In this document: positions 34,288 through 42,841 of the stretch, piece after piece
Numbering within the stretch: the first letter of the stretch is position 1
Layout of the letters: each line of letters opens with the position of its first letter
Source: Flavobacterium denitrificans DSM 15936
GTDB taxonomy: Bacteria; Bacteroidota; Bacteroidia; Flavobacteriales; Flavobacteriaceae
Assembly: GCF_000425445.1 (NCBI RefSeq)
Contig: NZ_AUDL01000004.1
Coordinates: 372,001-436,000 of the forward strand
Reading direction: 5' to 3'
Length of the DNA: 64,000 nucleotides
Position numbers and translations under genes: made by a program
The notes under the pieces: generated by a model
Told to the model about the DNA's origin: nothing
Seen by the model: the letters and a program-made list of their open reading frames with translations, nothing else
Databases searched by the model: none

Positions 34288-35634
34288 ATGGATATAGTTA
34301 TCAAACTCTCTCAATTTCTATTGAGTTTATCTTTACTTATTATTCTTCACGAATTAGGGCATTTTATCCCTGCAAAATTGTTTAAAACAAGAGTCGAAAA
34401 ATTTTACTTATTTTTTGATGTTAAATATTCTCTATTAAAAAAGAAAATCGGTGAAACAGAATACGGAATTGGATGGCTTCCGTTGGGAGGTTATGTGAAG
34501 ATTTCTGGAATGATCGACGAAAGTATGGACAAAGAACAAATGGCTTTACCACCTCAGCCGTGGGAATTTCGTTCTAAACCAGCTTGGCAACGTTTAATTA
34601 TTATGCTTGGCGGTGTTACGGTAAACTTTATCTTGGCTTTTATTATATATATAGGAATGGCTTTTGTATATGGCGATAATTACATAGCAAATGCTGATTT
34701 GAAAGATGGTGTTTGGGTAACTAATCCTGCGATTGAAAAAGCAGGTGTTCAAACTGGAGATAAAATTATTGCCGTTAATGGTAAAAAAATGGATCGATAT
34801 GACGATATCTCCAAAAATTTGTATATGGCAAATGAAGTTACCATTGAAAGAAACAACGAAGAAAAAACAATTAAGTTTCCTATCAATATCATTAATAAAA
34901 TCAGCAACTCTGGAGTAAAACATTCTTTAGTTGAAATGAGAATTCCATTTATTGTTGCAGGATTCGAAAAAGATTCTCCAAACAATAAAGATTTAAAAAC
35001 AGCTGATATTATTACGCATTTTGATGGCGCTCCTTTAAATTATGCCGATGAAGCTGTTGCAAGATTTAAAAATCATGAAGGAAAAATAGTTCCAATTACA
35101 ATTAAAAGAGGTGATAAAATCATTCAGACTACTTTAAAATTTAATAATAAGTCCAAATCTGGAGTGGCTTATGCAACTAGAATACCTTATTCTAATATTG
35201 AAAAATTGAATATATATAAAGTAAACCGTCAAAAATTTGGTTTCTTTGAATCAATCCCAATTGGAATCAATATGGGTGTAAATGGACTTATCGATTACGG
35301 AACTCAGTTGAAAAAAATATTCAATCCTAAAACGGAAGCTTATAAAGAGGTGGGTGGTTTTGCGGCTATTTTTAATGTTTTTCCAGATTCTTGGAGCTGG
35401 GAAGCTTTCTGGTCGATCACTGCTTTATTGTCAATTATGCTTGGTGTAATGAATTTATTGCCAATTCCGGCTCTTGATGGTGGTCATGTGATGTTTTTAT
35501 TATACGAAATTATCAGTGGCAAAAAACCAAGCGATAAATTCCTTGAAAACGCCCAAATGGTTGGCTTCGTACTACTTATAGCGTTACTTTTGTTTGCAAA
35601 CGGAAACGATATTTACAAGGCAATTATGAAGTAG
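34288..35634 (+). CDS. rseP: Site-2 intramembrane protease RseP
   Basis: RseP is an intramembrane zinc protease that cleaves membrane-anchored anti-sigma factors and signal peptides. The 448-residue protein has HELGH at residues 21-25 in the first helix, two PDZ-like regions (about 125-290; VQTGDKIIAVNGKKMDRYDDI is the first) and the LDG motif in PIPALDGGHVMF near the C-terminus. It is intact. A monocistronic transcript is likely, with tRNA genes starting 86 bp downstream. Confidence 0.96.
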   Translation: MDIVIKLSQFLLSLSLLIILHELGHFIPAKLFKTRVEKFYLFFDVKYSLLKKKIGETEYGIGWLPLGGYVKISGMIDESMDKEQMALPPQPWEFRSKPAWQRLIIMLGGVTVNFILAFIIYIGMAFVYGDNYIANADLKDGVWVTNPAIEKAGVQTGDKIIAVNGKKMDRYDDISKNLYMANEVTIERNNEEKTIKFPINIINKISNSGVKHSLVEMRIPFIVAGFEKDSPNNKDLKTADIITHFDGAPLNYADEAVARFKNHEGKIVPITIKRGDKIIQTTLKFNNKSKSGVAYATRIPYSNIEKLNIYKVNRQKFGFFESIPIGINMGVNGLIDYGTQLKKIFNPKTEAYKEVGGFAAIFNVFPDSWSWEAFWSITALLSIMLGVMNLLPIPALDGGHVMFLLYEIISGKKPSDKFLENAQMVGFVLLIALLLFANGNDIYKAIMK

Positions 35635-35666
35635 AAAAAAAAATGAATAAAAAGAGTTAAAATATT

Positions 35667-35696
35667 TTTGAGAAACTAAAAATTCGATTATATTTG
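35667..35696 (+). promoter_or_regulatory. Promoter of the tandem tRNA-Asn genes
   Basis: TTTG at 35667-35670, an 18-base spacer and TATATTTG at 35689-35696 match the -33/-7 consensus exactly. The first tRNA starts 25 bp downstream. Confidence 0.75.
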
Positions 35697-35720
35697 CACT
35701 CGCTAAAAAGAGCAACACTT

Positions 35721-35794
35721 TCCTCCTTAGCTCAGTTGGTTAGAGCATCTGACTGTTAATCAGAGGGTCCTTGGTTCGAGCCCAAGAGGGGGAG
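35721..35794 (+). tRNA. tRNA-Asn(GTT), copy 1
   Basis: A 74-nt cloverleaf. The acceptor stem TCCTCCT pairs with AGGGGGA; D-arm GCTCAGTTGGTTAGAGC; anticodon stem-loop around CTGTTAA with anticodon GTT; T-arm CTTGG-TTCGAGC-CCAAG. The discriminator is G and no CCA is encoded. It is identical to the copy 112 bp downstream. Confidence 0.98.
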
Positions 35795-35832
35795 CAACTT
35801 TTTTTAGCAAACATATTTACCTTTAAGGTGAT

Positions 35833-35906
35833 TCCTCCTTAGCTCAGTTGGTTAGAGCATCTGACTGTTAATCAGAGGGTCCTTGGTTCGAGCCCAAGAG
35901 GGGGAG
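35833..35906 (+). tRNA. tRNA-Asn(GTT), copy 2
   Basis: This is identical in all 74 positions to copy 1 and offset by 112 bp, a tandem duplication. It is followed by a terminator at 35914-35949. Confidence 0.98.
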
Positions 35907-35913
35907 CTTATTA

Positions 35914-35949
35914 AATACCACTTACAAATTGTAAGTGGTATTTTTTTTT
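35914..35949 (+). terminator. Terminator after tRNA-Asn copy 2
   Basis: The stem AATACCACTTAC / GTAAGTGGTATT around AAATT is followed by a T-run of nine bases. Confidence 0.9.
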
Positions 35950-35956
35950 AGATATC

Positions 35957-36253
35957 ATGACTAATCATATCGTATATATTCTGCACTCTAAAAAACTAAA
36001 TCGATATTATATCGGCTATACCTCTAATTTTGATTTAAGATTGGAATTTCATAAAAATGCCCTTTCCAATAAGTTTACTGCCAATGCAAATGATTGGACT
36101 TTATTTTTCAGCTTAATATGCACAAACAAACCCCAAGCACTTTCCATAGAAAAACACATTAAAAGCATGAAGAGTAAAATATATATTGAGAATCTAGCTC
36201 GATATCCTGAATTATCCGAAAAACTTCTTACGAAATATAAAGCTGACTGTTAA
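35957..36253 (+). CDS. GIY-YIG nuclease family protein
   Basis: This 98-residue protein has one GIY-YIG nuclease domain: YILHSKKLNRYYIGYTSNFDLRLEFH (about 7-32; motif Y-I-L ... Y-Y-I-G) and the following RLEFHK helix arginine. Such single-domain proteins are common in Bacteroidota but their function is unknown; the domain occurs in homing endonucleases and UvrC. The last codons (KYKADC, stop) are read from the tRNA-Asn fragment: AAGCTGACTGTTAA is the anticodon stem start of that tRNA. The gene begins 8 bp after the upstream terminator. It is intact. Confidence 0.88.
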   Translation: MTNHIVYILHSKKLNRYYIGYTSNFDLRLEFHKNALSNKFTANANDWTLFFSLICTNKPQALSIEKHIKSMKSKIYIENLARYPELSEKLLTKYKADC

Positions 36254-36259
36254 TCAGAG

Positions 36260-36277
36260 CCCCGATAGCTATCGGGG
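36260..36277. repeat. Palindrome CCCCGATAGCTATCGGGG
   Basis: An 18-bp perfect palindrome sharing the core CCCGATAGCTATCGGG with 36285-36302. This core is a common short dispersed palindrome of Flavobacterium-type genomes. Confidence 0.9.
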
Positions 36278-36284
36278 TTGGTTC

Positions 36285-36302
36285 TCCCGATAGCTATCGG
36301 GA
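36285..36302. repeat. Palindrome TCCCGATAGCTATCGGGA
   Basis: An 18-bp perfect palindrome, the second copy of the CCCGATAGCTATCGGG core, 7 bp after the first. Confidence 0.9.
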
Positions 36303-36317
36303 CAAGAGGGGGAGCTT

Positions 36318-36352
36318 AAAAAAAAGACGATCAAATTGATCGTCTTTTTTTT
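36318..36352 (+). terminator. Terminator after the tRNA fragment
   Basis: The arms AAAAGACGATCAA and TTGATCGTCTTTT are separated by AT and followed by T residues. The A-run on the other side means it may also act on the minus-strand gene that ends at 36390. Confidence 0.85.
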
Positions 36353-36389
36353 GCTTATAATGTAAAGTTATTTCTTCATGCATCTCTTT

Positions 36390-37082
36390 CTATTGCTTAG
36401 CTACTTTATTGTTTAAGTTTTTACTTTCAAACAAAACCATCATCTCGTTTGCTTTTTCAGGCTGATTGATTGCTTTTAACGATTCAGCATAACGATAATA
36501 ATAGATTGGGTCTAAATTTTTGGTTACTTCAATCAATTCAGCATAATATTTCGCCGCTGATTCCATGTCATCTTCAAAATAGGATTTGTCGGCTACTTTT
36601 TTGAGCATATCGCTGTTTTTATAGCCTTTATCTACCACTTTTGTATATGTTTTTGAAATATCAATATCAATATATTTTGGCGCTTCAGACGGGCGTGCTA
36701 CAGCTACTTTCACCGGCTCTACCTTTTCATCAGGAATATCAATGACTACTTTTGCCATTAGAGGTACTTCAGTTTGTTTCAATTTCGGTTTTCTGTAAAT
36801 TGGAGTTACAGTTCTAGTATTATTGGGACCAAGATCATATGTGTTAACCATGTCTAGTTTTGAAACTTCATATTTTGTAACTCTTCTCCCAAAAGTCATA
36901 TTGATTGTTTCTTCAACGTAGTAAGCTTCTATAACAAGATCATTATCTGATTTCTTGTCTGATTGTAAATGTGTACTTCCAGCCGATGCAATAACAGGGG
37001 CTTTTGAAACTGTTTTCTGAGCAAAACAGCTAAAGGGAACAACACACACAATTGCCACAAAAATTTCTGCATAATTTTTCAT
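36390..37082 (-). CDS. Secreted TPR-like protein
   Basis: This 230-residue protein has signal peptide MKNYAEIFVAIVCVVPFSCFAQ. The central part is a P/K-rich linker. The C-terminal 75 residues (DMLKKVADKSYFEDDMESAAKYYAELIEVTKNLDPIYYYRYAESLKAINQPEKANEMM) form two TPR-like helix pairs. The latter resembles the N-terminal TPR region of OmpA-family proteins that accompany PorP/SprF proteins, but the OmpA domain is absent. The function is unknown. Confidence 0.8.
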   Translation of the reverse strand: MKNYAEIFVAIVCVVPFSCFAQKTVSKAPVIASAGSTHLQSDKKSDNDLVIEAYYVEETINMTFGRRVTKYEVSKLDMVNTYDLGPNNTRTVTPIYRKPKLKQTEVPLMAKVVIDIPDEKVEPVKVAVARPSEAPKYIDIDISKTYTKVVDKGYKNSDMLKKVADKSYFEDDMESAAKYYAELIEVTKNLDPIYYYRYAESLKAINQPEKANEMMVLFESKNLNNKVAKQ

Positions 37083-37227
37083 GATAATTTTGATTAAGTT
37101 GCTGCAAAATGTAAAATCTCATATAAAGGTAGTTATAGTTCCTTTTTTTTTATTTATTTAACCCACAAACGACCTTAAAAGACGTTTAAGTACTGCTTTT
37201 TAACATTTTAAACTTCAATAACCACAC

Positions 37228-37262
37228 AAAAAAAGCGCCGCAATTACTTGCAGCGCTTTTTA
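37228..37262 (-). terminator. Terminator of the pepC gene
   Basis: The arms AAAAAGCGC and GCGCTTTTT with inner GCAA/TTGC pairing lie just after the minus-strand pepC stop. Confidence 0.75.
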
Positions 37263-37284
37263 TATTTTTAAAATCAGAATAAAA

Positions 37285-38481
37285 TTAAACTCCTAATTTC
37301 TTAGCAATCTCAGCAGGAATTCCGCCTTTATTTACTAGTAATGCAGTAGTTTTATATTTCACGAAATTTTTGGTCACAAACAAGAAACCTTTGTAGTCGT
37401 TTGTTTCTCCCCAAGAATTTTTTACGATATAATATTCTTTTCCAGTTTGATCTTTTGCCAAACCAATAATATGCATTCCGTGGTCGTCTGTTGTTGTGTA
37501 ATTGTCAAACGCCGCTTGACGCATTTCTGGTGTAATTTCTGGCTCAGCTTTTGGTCCGTTGAACATATCAGCTTTTTCTTCAGCTGTCATGTCATCGTAT
37601 TTTTTTGTTGGAACATACGCTACACCATTTTTCCAACTAAAGCTTTTCTCGCTTACATCTGTTGCCCAAGCTACGGTATATCCTTTTTTCAAAGCATTGT
37701 CAATAACATCTGTCATGTCATTAACTTTTACATTGTAAACTTGATCTAGTGACCAGTTATCAGGTACCATCATAGTTGTTTTTTGGTAATAAGGAGATGT
37801 TGTAAATGAAGACATTTCAATATACTCGTCTGGATTAATTCCAACCATTTCTTTAGCAAATGATTGTGGCGTGTAGTTTTTTCCTTTGTAAGTGAAATTA
37901 TCCGGCACTTTTCCTAGATAAGAATCAATAACTGCTGCGTATGCTTTTTGCCAGTTTGGAGTCAATTCTCCATTTGGGTTTTTAACAACTGCTGCAAGAA
38001 CTCCTTCGATAAGAGCAGCCATTTCAGCAAATTTATTTTTATCTGTTCCATAGTTTAAACCTGTGTAGACTTCTCTTGGAACAGTTCCATATTTTTTATA
38101 CATATTGATTACATCATGCAAAGCTCCTCCATCGCCTAAAGTAATCGCACCATGCATGCGAACGTAATTTATTCCTTTTTCAACATAAACATTTCTTGCA
38201 GAATAAATTTGAGACAATTCTACCGGCTGCTTTCCTAAACGAATCATCTCTGATTCCAAGAATGAGTTTGTCGAATAACTCCAACAAGTTCCCGAAGATC
38301 CTTGAGCTTTTACAGATGTTGTTCCTAAGTTAACTACTTCAGTGAATTTAAAGTTCTCTTTACTTTTATCACTTGCATTCAACTTTAATGAGTTTACCAA
38401 AACGTCTTGTGCAAAACAGCCACCCATACTCACTAAAAAAGCAGATGCTGCAAAAACTGATTTCATTGTATTTTTATACAT
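37285..38481 (-). CDS. pepC: Aminopeptidase C / bleomycin hydrolase (C1B)
   Basis: PepC-type papain-fold aminopeptidase, 398 residues with the start taken at ATG 38481 (MYKNTMKSVFAAS); an ATG five codons later and one 20 codons earlier are alternatives. A signal peptide ending near GGCFAQ points to a periplasmic or lipidated form. The catalytic cysteine is in GSSGTCWSYSTNSFLESE, the histidine in DDHGMHIIGL and the asparagine in VKNSWGETNDY. The length fits the family. A terminator lies just after it. Confidence 0.93.
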   Translation of the reverse strand: MYKNTMKSVFAASAFLVSMGGCFAQDVLVNSLKLNASDKSKENFKFTEVVNLGTTSVKAQGSSGTCWSYSTNSFLESEMIRLGKQPVELSQIYSARNVYVEKGINYVRMHGAITLGDGGALHDVINMYKKYGTVPREVYTGLNYGTDKNKFAEMAALIEGVLAAVVKNPNGELTPNWQKAYAAVIDSYLGKVPDNFTYKGKNYTPQSFAKEMVGINPDEYIEMSSFTTSPYYQKTTMMVPDNWSLDQVYNVKVNDMTDVIDNALKKGYTVAWATDVSEKSFSWKNGVAYVPTKKYDDMTAEEKADMFNGPKAEPEITPEMRQAAFDNYTTTDDHGMHIIGLAKDQTGKEYYIVKNSWGETNDYKGFLFVTKNFVKYKTTALLVNKGGIPAEIAKKLGV

Positions 38482-38714
38482 AATCAAAAGATTTAAATAG
38501 ATACTTATTAGTAGCCTAATTTTATTTTTGTTACAAAACAATTAAATATCAAGTAAAAAAACTATTGTTTTTGCGTTAATTTTTATACAATGTTTTTATT
38601 ATTCATTAAAACCCTACAAATAATGCAACAATGAATTCTATGGAAATTATCGATATTTAAATTTTTATAATCAAATAAGTCGTATTTTAGTTCTCATAAA
38701 CGCCACTTTACGAA

Positions 38715-39512
38715 ATGTACGAACTCGAAAAAGAAACTTATTTAGGTACTACTAAAAACATCTTCAATACCCAACAGGGAATTGCAGTTGTTGAAACTGA
38801 ATATCAAAAAAAGGTTTTTGAAGGCTGGCATTCACACAATAATGCACATATTACTCTTTTCTTGAAAGGTGGTACTACTGAAAAAAGAAAAAATTCCAGC
38901 CAAACATTAGGCCCTGGTTCTTTATTGTTTTATCATAGTGATGAATTGCATTTGAATCAAAATACGCTTTTTCCTTCTCGAAATATTAATATTGAAATTG
39001 AAGAAAATCTTTTAAAAGAACTTCAGATTAATGAAGCGATAATTGAAAAATCGGTACAAAATAGTGCGATGGCCAAATTTCTGATTCTGAAGATTTTTAA
39101 AGAATCTCAGTCTGCAGATATTTTTACAAATGACAATGTAACAATGTTGTTTTCGCAATTATCCCAAACCAATAATCATATTTAACATTATGAAAAAAGT
39201 CCGTTTTGGGTTAAAAGCCTGAACGAATTGTTGAATGATTGTTGGAATGAAAATCCAAATTTCAAAGATCTTGCCCAAGTTTTAAATCTAAATCCGATTA
39301 CGATTTCAAAACATTTTCCGAAATATTTTGGCTGTACTTTAGGCGAATACATGCGTCGCATCAAAATAAATCGTTCGCTTTCATTGATTCAGTCCGCAGA
39401 GAGCAATTTAACTGAAATTAGTCTGTATTGCGGTTTTGCTGATCAGAGTCATTTTATCCGAACTTTTAAAAATCAAACTGGATTTTTGCCCAAACAATTT
39501 CAAAAATTATAG
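38715..39512 (+). pseudogene. AraC-family regulator interrupted by one in-frame stop
   Basis: One frame runs from ATG 38715 to the stop at 39512 with a single interruption, TAA at 39183-39185. Before the stop is an AraC N-terminal cupin-like domain (EGWHSHNNAHITLFLKGG). After it, in the same frame, are HYEKSPFWVKSLNELLNDCW and an AraC HTH pair (FKDLAQVLNLNPITISKHF; YCGFADQSHFIRTFKNQTGF). One base change (for example from CAA, AAA or GAA) would explain it. A 94-residue HTH piece could be translated alone from TTG 39228. The CPBP gene downstream is also broken. Confidence 0.85.
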
Positions 39513-39590
39513 GGAGGCAAATTTCATTCTATTTTTTGGTAATAAGGCGATTTACATTTGTTTCAAATTAATACTTAAACCAAATTTAAA

Positions 39591-40452
39591 ATGGAAACCC
39601 TTACTGCAAAACAAAAAATATTCAATTCTTCGGCAACTAAAATGCTTCTTGCCTTACTTATTTTTATAATAGTTGTCGTGATTGGCCAACAGATTGCCTC
39701 AAAATTACTTTCTTTGACGCCGTTCGACAAAAACGTCAGAAATCTTCTAAAAGGATTTTTTGTTTCTTCTGCCTGTATCTTGAGCTATATTCTTTTCTTT
39801 AAAAATTTTGAGAAAAGACAGATCACTGAATTTTCGTCAAAAGGTCTTGTTCAAAATCTTGCCATCGGCACCTTACTAGGTTTTGTTATGCAATCGCTGA
39901 CTATTTTGATAATTTACCTTACTGGAAATTATAGCGTCTTATCAGTAAATCCTGTTTCATTTATTCTGATTCCGTTTGCTCTAATGTTTACCGTTGCTAT
40001 TATTGAAGAAGTATTGGTTCGTGGCATTATCTTTAGAATCATTGAAGAAAAGCTGGGAAGCTATATTGCGCTTACCATTTCATCGTTGTTGTTTGGAATT
40101 TTACATCTCGGGAATGCACACAGCACGATTCTTTCCAGCATATGCATTACGACGGCGGGATTTTTATTTGGTGCTATTTTTATTTACAGCCGTAATTTAT
40201 AGGTGCCAATCGCGTTACATTTTGCATGGAATTTTACTCAATCCGGAATTTTTGGTGCTATTACCTCTGGCAACGAAAAAACAAATAGTTTGCTAGAAGC
40301 TAAAAATACAAGGTCCAACCTTTATTACAGGTGGTGAATTTGGTCCTGAAGGCAGTATTCAAGCTATAATAATTTGTTTGATTGCAACTGTTATTCTTTT
40401 AGTATTAAACGCTAAACAAAAGAAAATTATCAAACCTTATTGGAAACAATAA
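39591..40452 (+). pseudogene. CPBP intramembrane protease with nonsense and frameshift
   Basis: The frame from ATG 39591 encodes several membrane helices and the CPBP motifs EEVLVRGIIF (EExxxR) and FGILHLGN. It stops at TAG (40200-40202) where TGG is expected, before VPIALHFAWNFTQ, the third motif with His and Asn. Past the stop, one extra A near 40303-40308 (AAAAATACA for AAAATACA) shifts the frame; with it removed the protein reads on through GPTFITGGEFGPEGSIQ to TAA at 40450-40452. Two independent lesions make it a pseudogene. The truncated protein lacks the third motif. Confidence 0.88.
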
Positions 40453-40476
40453 AAGTTATACAATAAGCAACTATTC

Positions 40477-40510
40477 AACTTTGTCAAAGTTTTGAAACTT
40501 TGACAAAGTT
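40477..40510. repeat. Palindrome AACTTTGTCAAAGTTT-TG-AAACTTTGACAAAGTT
   Basis: Two 16-bp arms are exact reverse complements with a 2-base centre. It lies just after the CPBP pseudogene. An almost identical element is at 56948-56980. Confidence 0.9.
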
Positions 40511-40552
40511 CCAACTCAGATCAAAACTGAGACTGAAAACTGAGACTGAAAA

Positions 40553-41755
40553 CTACCTCATCCAATTACTTCCAAAAACAACATAATACGCCCAATCTTC
40601 ATTTCCTTTTGCCACATCAATTCCCATTCGAAGTTTAAATTTTCGAGCTATTAAATACCTGAAACCTGTTCCGTAGCTGTAAACAACTGGTTTGGCAAAT
40701 GCTTTATCCCAATCATCAAATGCACTTGCAAGACCACCAAATCCCATTAAGCTCCATCGTCGATACAAATCCCAGCGAAACTCAAGTTCGTTTACAATAC
40801 TAGTATTTCCCATATATCTAGCTGCCGGAATACCTCTTAAATTAACTCCTGGTTTAAGATAAAAAGGCGGACTCCCCAACGCCTGCTCACCCTCAATCCT
40901 GAGCCCGCCAATTAATTTATCAGTGATTGGGTAATATCCTATTGCAGACAAATTAATGCGCCAGGAATTATAATCACTTCCTATTCCTTTGTCCGACCAA
41001 AAGAAATCTGACTGAAGTCGGATTCCTTTATCTGGTGTAAATATATTATCGCGCCCGTCAAATTGAATCGCTGCTCCTAACTGACTTACCGTACTTTTAA
41101 TATCACCGGGCTTAACAAACGGAGGCGGAAGATTAAAATCTGGCAGATTTATTTTAGAATTTAAAAACAAATATTGCGGTCCTGCGCTCCATTTTTCATT
41201 TTTAAATTGCTTTAACCATTGTGTATAAAAAACGGTCGATCTGAAATTCAGTTTAAATTCCTGATCATTTCCCGAAGGGAAATTATTAGCATAAAAAGAC
41301 AAATTTATATCACCATAAGCTGCTGCGACACGATATAATATTTTTGGTTTTGCTAAAGTTGCAGAACGAAATGCCCCTGCCATCCAGCTTTTATTTGCAG
41401 TATACATTCCGAATCCTCCAGTTATATCTGGATTTATAAAGCGTTTTTTGCCATCTTCATCAATTACTGGCGCGCGTTTTTTAAGAAATATTGGTGCCAA
41501 AGCACCTCCAAAACCTCCTAAAGCGGGTTCAGATATAATGGCAGGAACTACCAGAAAACCGTTTGCATAAATAAGAAAATTACTTAAATCGACAGCGCCA
41601 TCAAGAGAATCTTTGAAGCGCATATTTTTGGGTGTTTGTGATGTCGTTGCTGCTATTGTCTGTGAAAACATTTCGGTATAGGACAGGAGAAATACAGCGA
41701 TAATTAATCTCATTTTCCAAATACTTATTCGATCAAAAAGAGCCTTTTTTTTCAT
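40553..41755 (-). CDS. BamA/TamA-family outer-membrane barrel protein
   Basis: This 400-residue protein has a long basic signal peptide (cleavage near TEMFSQ) and matches the surface-antigen/BamA barrel. Recognisable parts are the barrel-core segments DIKSTVSQLGAAIQFDGRDNIFTPDKGIRLQSDFFWSDKG and the RGIPAARYMGNTSIVNELEFRWDL strands. POTRA domains are missing or reduced to under 60 residues, so it is unlikely to be the essential BamA. It is the end of a minus-strand set with transporter-like barrels and may handle lipids or proteins of that set. Confidence 0.85.
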   Translation of the reverse strand: MKKKALFDRISIWKMRLIIAVFLLSYTEMFSQTIAATTSQTPKNMRFKDSLDGAVDLSNFLIYANGFLVVPAIISEPALGGFGGALAPIFLKKRAPVIDEDGKKRFINPDITGGFGMYTANKSWMAGAFRSATLAKPKILYRVAAAYGDINLSFYANNFPSGNDQEFKLNFRSTVFYTQWLKQFKNEKWSAGPQYLFLNSKINLPDFNLPPPFVKPGDIKSTVSQLGAAIQFDGRDNIFTPDKGIRLQSDFFWSDKGIGSDYNSWRINLSAIGYYPITDKLIGGLRIEGEQALGSPPFYLKPGVNLRGIPAARYMGNTSIVNELEFRWDLYRRWSLMGFGGLASAFDDWDKAFAKPVVYSYGTGFRYLIARKFKLRMGIDVAKGNEDWAYYVVFGSNWMR

Positions 41756-41788
41756 TGCAAATATGTTTTACCTGTAAATAAAAATTGA

Positions 41789-42766
41789 TTATTTCGATTG
41801 TTCTTTTTGAAAACTAAATACATGCGCAAGTGTTACAAAAAAGGTATTCCCCTGAAATCTGTTCACAGCTCCAATCTCTGAAACCCAGCGCAGTCCTGCT
41901 GTCGTTTTGCACCCAATATGAAAATAATTCATCTCAGCGCCTAAAGCTCCAACTCTGTCTTTGTGTGGTTCCAAAAGCAGTGTCCCAGCTGGTATTTCAT
42001 CATTTGATACTTTATACTGTAGATAATAAATTAATCCTGCATTCAAAATTCCAGTTGGGGCAGTTTTGTCAGCATTCATTGTATAAAAAGTTTTACCCAA
42101 ACCTCCTTCAATACTTAAAATGTCTCCTGTTTTTATATTAGTATCTTTCTTTTTTCCGTTAATTTCATAAGCGGCCAAAATCGAGAAATGAGTTGTTTTT
42201 TTGTCATTAAAAAACAAAGTAGTTCCTCCTGAAAATTCGTTCATGAACATTCCTAATCCGCTGTTGTTGCTTCCTCCCAACTCATATTCTCCCGTAGGAA
42301 GATACAATTGATAACTAAAAACAAAGTCTGCCCTTTTATGATGCCAGCCTAATTGAATGGGCTGTACAAGCATGTCTGTAAAAGCAAAAGAACTTTTTGA
42401 ATCTACATAACTCCCCTGAATCGTGTTTGAAGCAAAAGCAACCAAAATAGTTGCACCATAATTTGCACCAAGAATTTTAAAATCACTCACATAATTTGCG
42501 CCTACACCAGTTAAAAACATATTAATATCTGGATTTGCAATGGATTTATCTCCATCGGCATTTCTTAAAGAACCTGCCCCATAAAAATATCCAGGCACAT
42601 ATACTGTGAGCATGTTTTCTGGAGACTGCGTTCCGGACTGCAGTCCAGAAGACCCAAGAATGTGCCCGCCCTTAAGTTGAGAATATCCTGAAAAACACAT
42701 TATCATCAATAAAAACACTAAAGCTGATTTCTTGATTTGTCTATATGAATCTAATTTCTTTTTCAT
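41789..42766 (-). CDS. SphA/phenol-degradation-family outer-membrane transporter
   Basis: This 325-residue protein has signal peptide ending near CFSGYSQ and belongs to the meta-pathway phenol-degradation-like (SphA) barrel family. It begins with LKGGHILGSSGLQSGTQSPENMLTVYVPGYFYGAG and has alternating strands QLGWHHKRADFVFSYQLYLPTGEY and FSILAAYEINGKKKDTN. The family forms channels for hydrophobic compounds; the substrate is unknown. It lies 33 bp before the BamA-like gene in transcription order. Confidence 0.82.
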   Translation of the reverse strand: MKKKLDSYRQIKKSALVFLLMIMCFSGYSQLKGGHILGSSGLQSGTQSPENMLTVYVPGYFYGAGSLRNADGDKSIANPDINMFLTGVGANYVSDFKILGANYGATILVAFASNTIQGSYVDSKSSFAFTDMLVQPIQLGWHHKRADFVFSYQLYLPTGEYELGGSNNSGLGMFMNEFSGGTTLFFNDKKTTHFSILAAYEINGKKKDTNIKTGDILSIEGGLGKTFYTMNADKTAPTGILNAGLIYYLQYKVSNDEIPAGTLLLEPHKDRVGALGAEMNYFHIGCKTTAGLRWVSEIGAVNRFQGNTFFVTLAHVFSFQKEQSK

Positions 42767-42841
42767 TTTTTTACAATTAAAATTAATGATACTTGATAAT
42801 CACAATCATGTCTAAACTATGCAAAGATCAGTTTGATTTTT

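Larger units (their letters stand above)
36243..36314 (+). pseudogene. 3' fragment of a third tRNA-Asn, interrupted by two palindromes
   Basis: From 36243 the sequence follows tRNA-Asn: CTGACTGTTAATCAGAG (anticodon arm), then an 18-bp palindrome, then TTGGTTC (T-arm part), then a second 18-bp palindrome, then CAAGAGGGGGAG (T-stem end, acceptor 3' strand and discriminator). In the intact genes the palindrome positions hold just GGTCC and GAGCC. The 5' half (acceptor 5' strand, D-arm) is absent and replaced by the GIY-YIG gene. It cannot fold as a tRNA. Confidence 0.9.

Noticed and set aside
36243..36314. A functional third tRNA-Asn
   Set aside because: The acceptor 5' strand and D-arm are missing and the T-arm is broken by two palindromes.
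39228..39512. An independent small HTH gene
   Set aside because: It is in the same frame as the preceding AraC N-terminal domain and separated by one TAA; the sum is a complete AraC protein.
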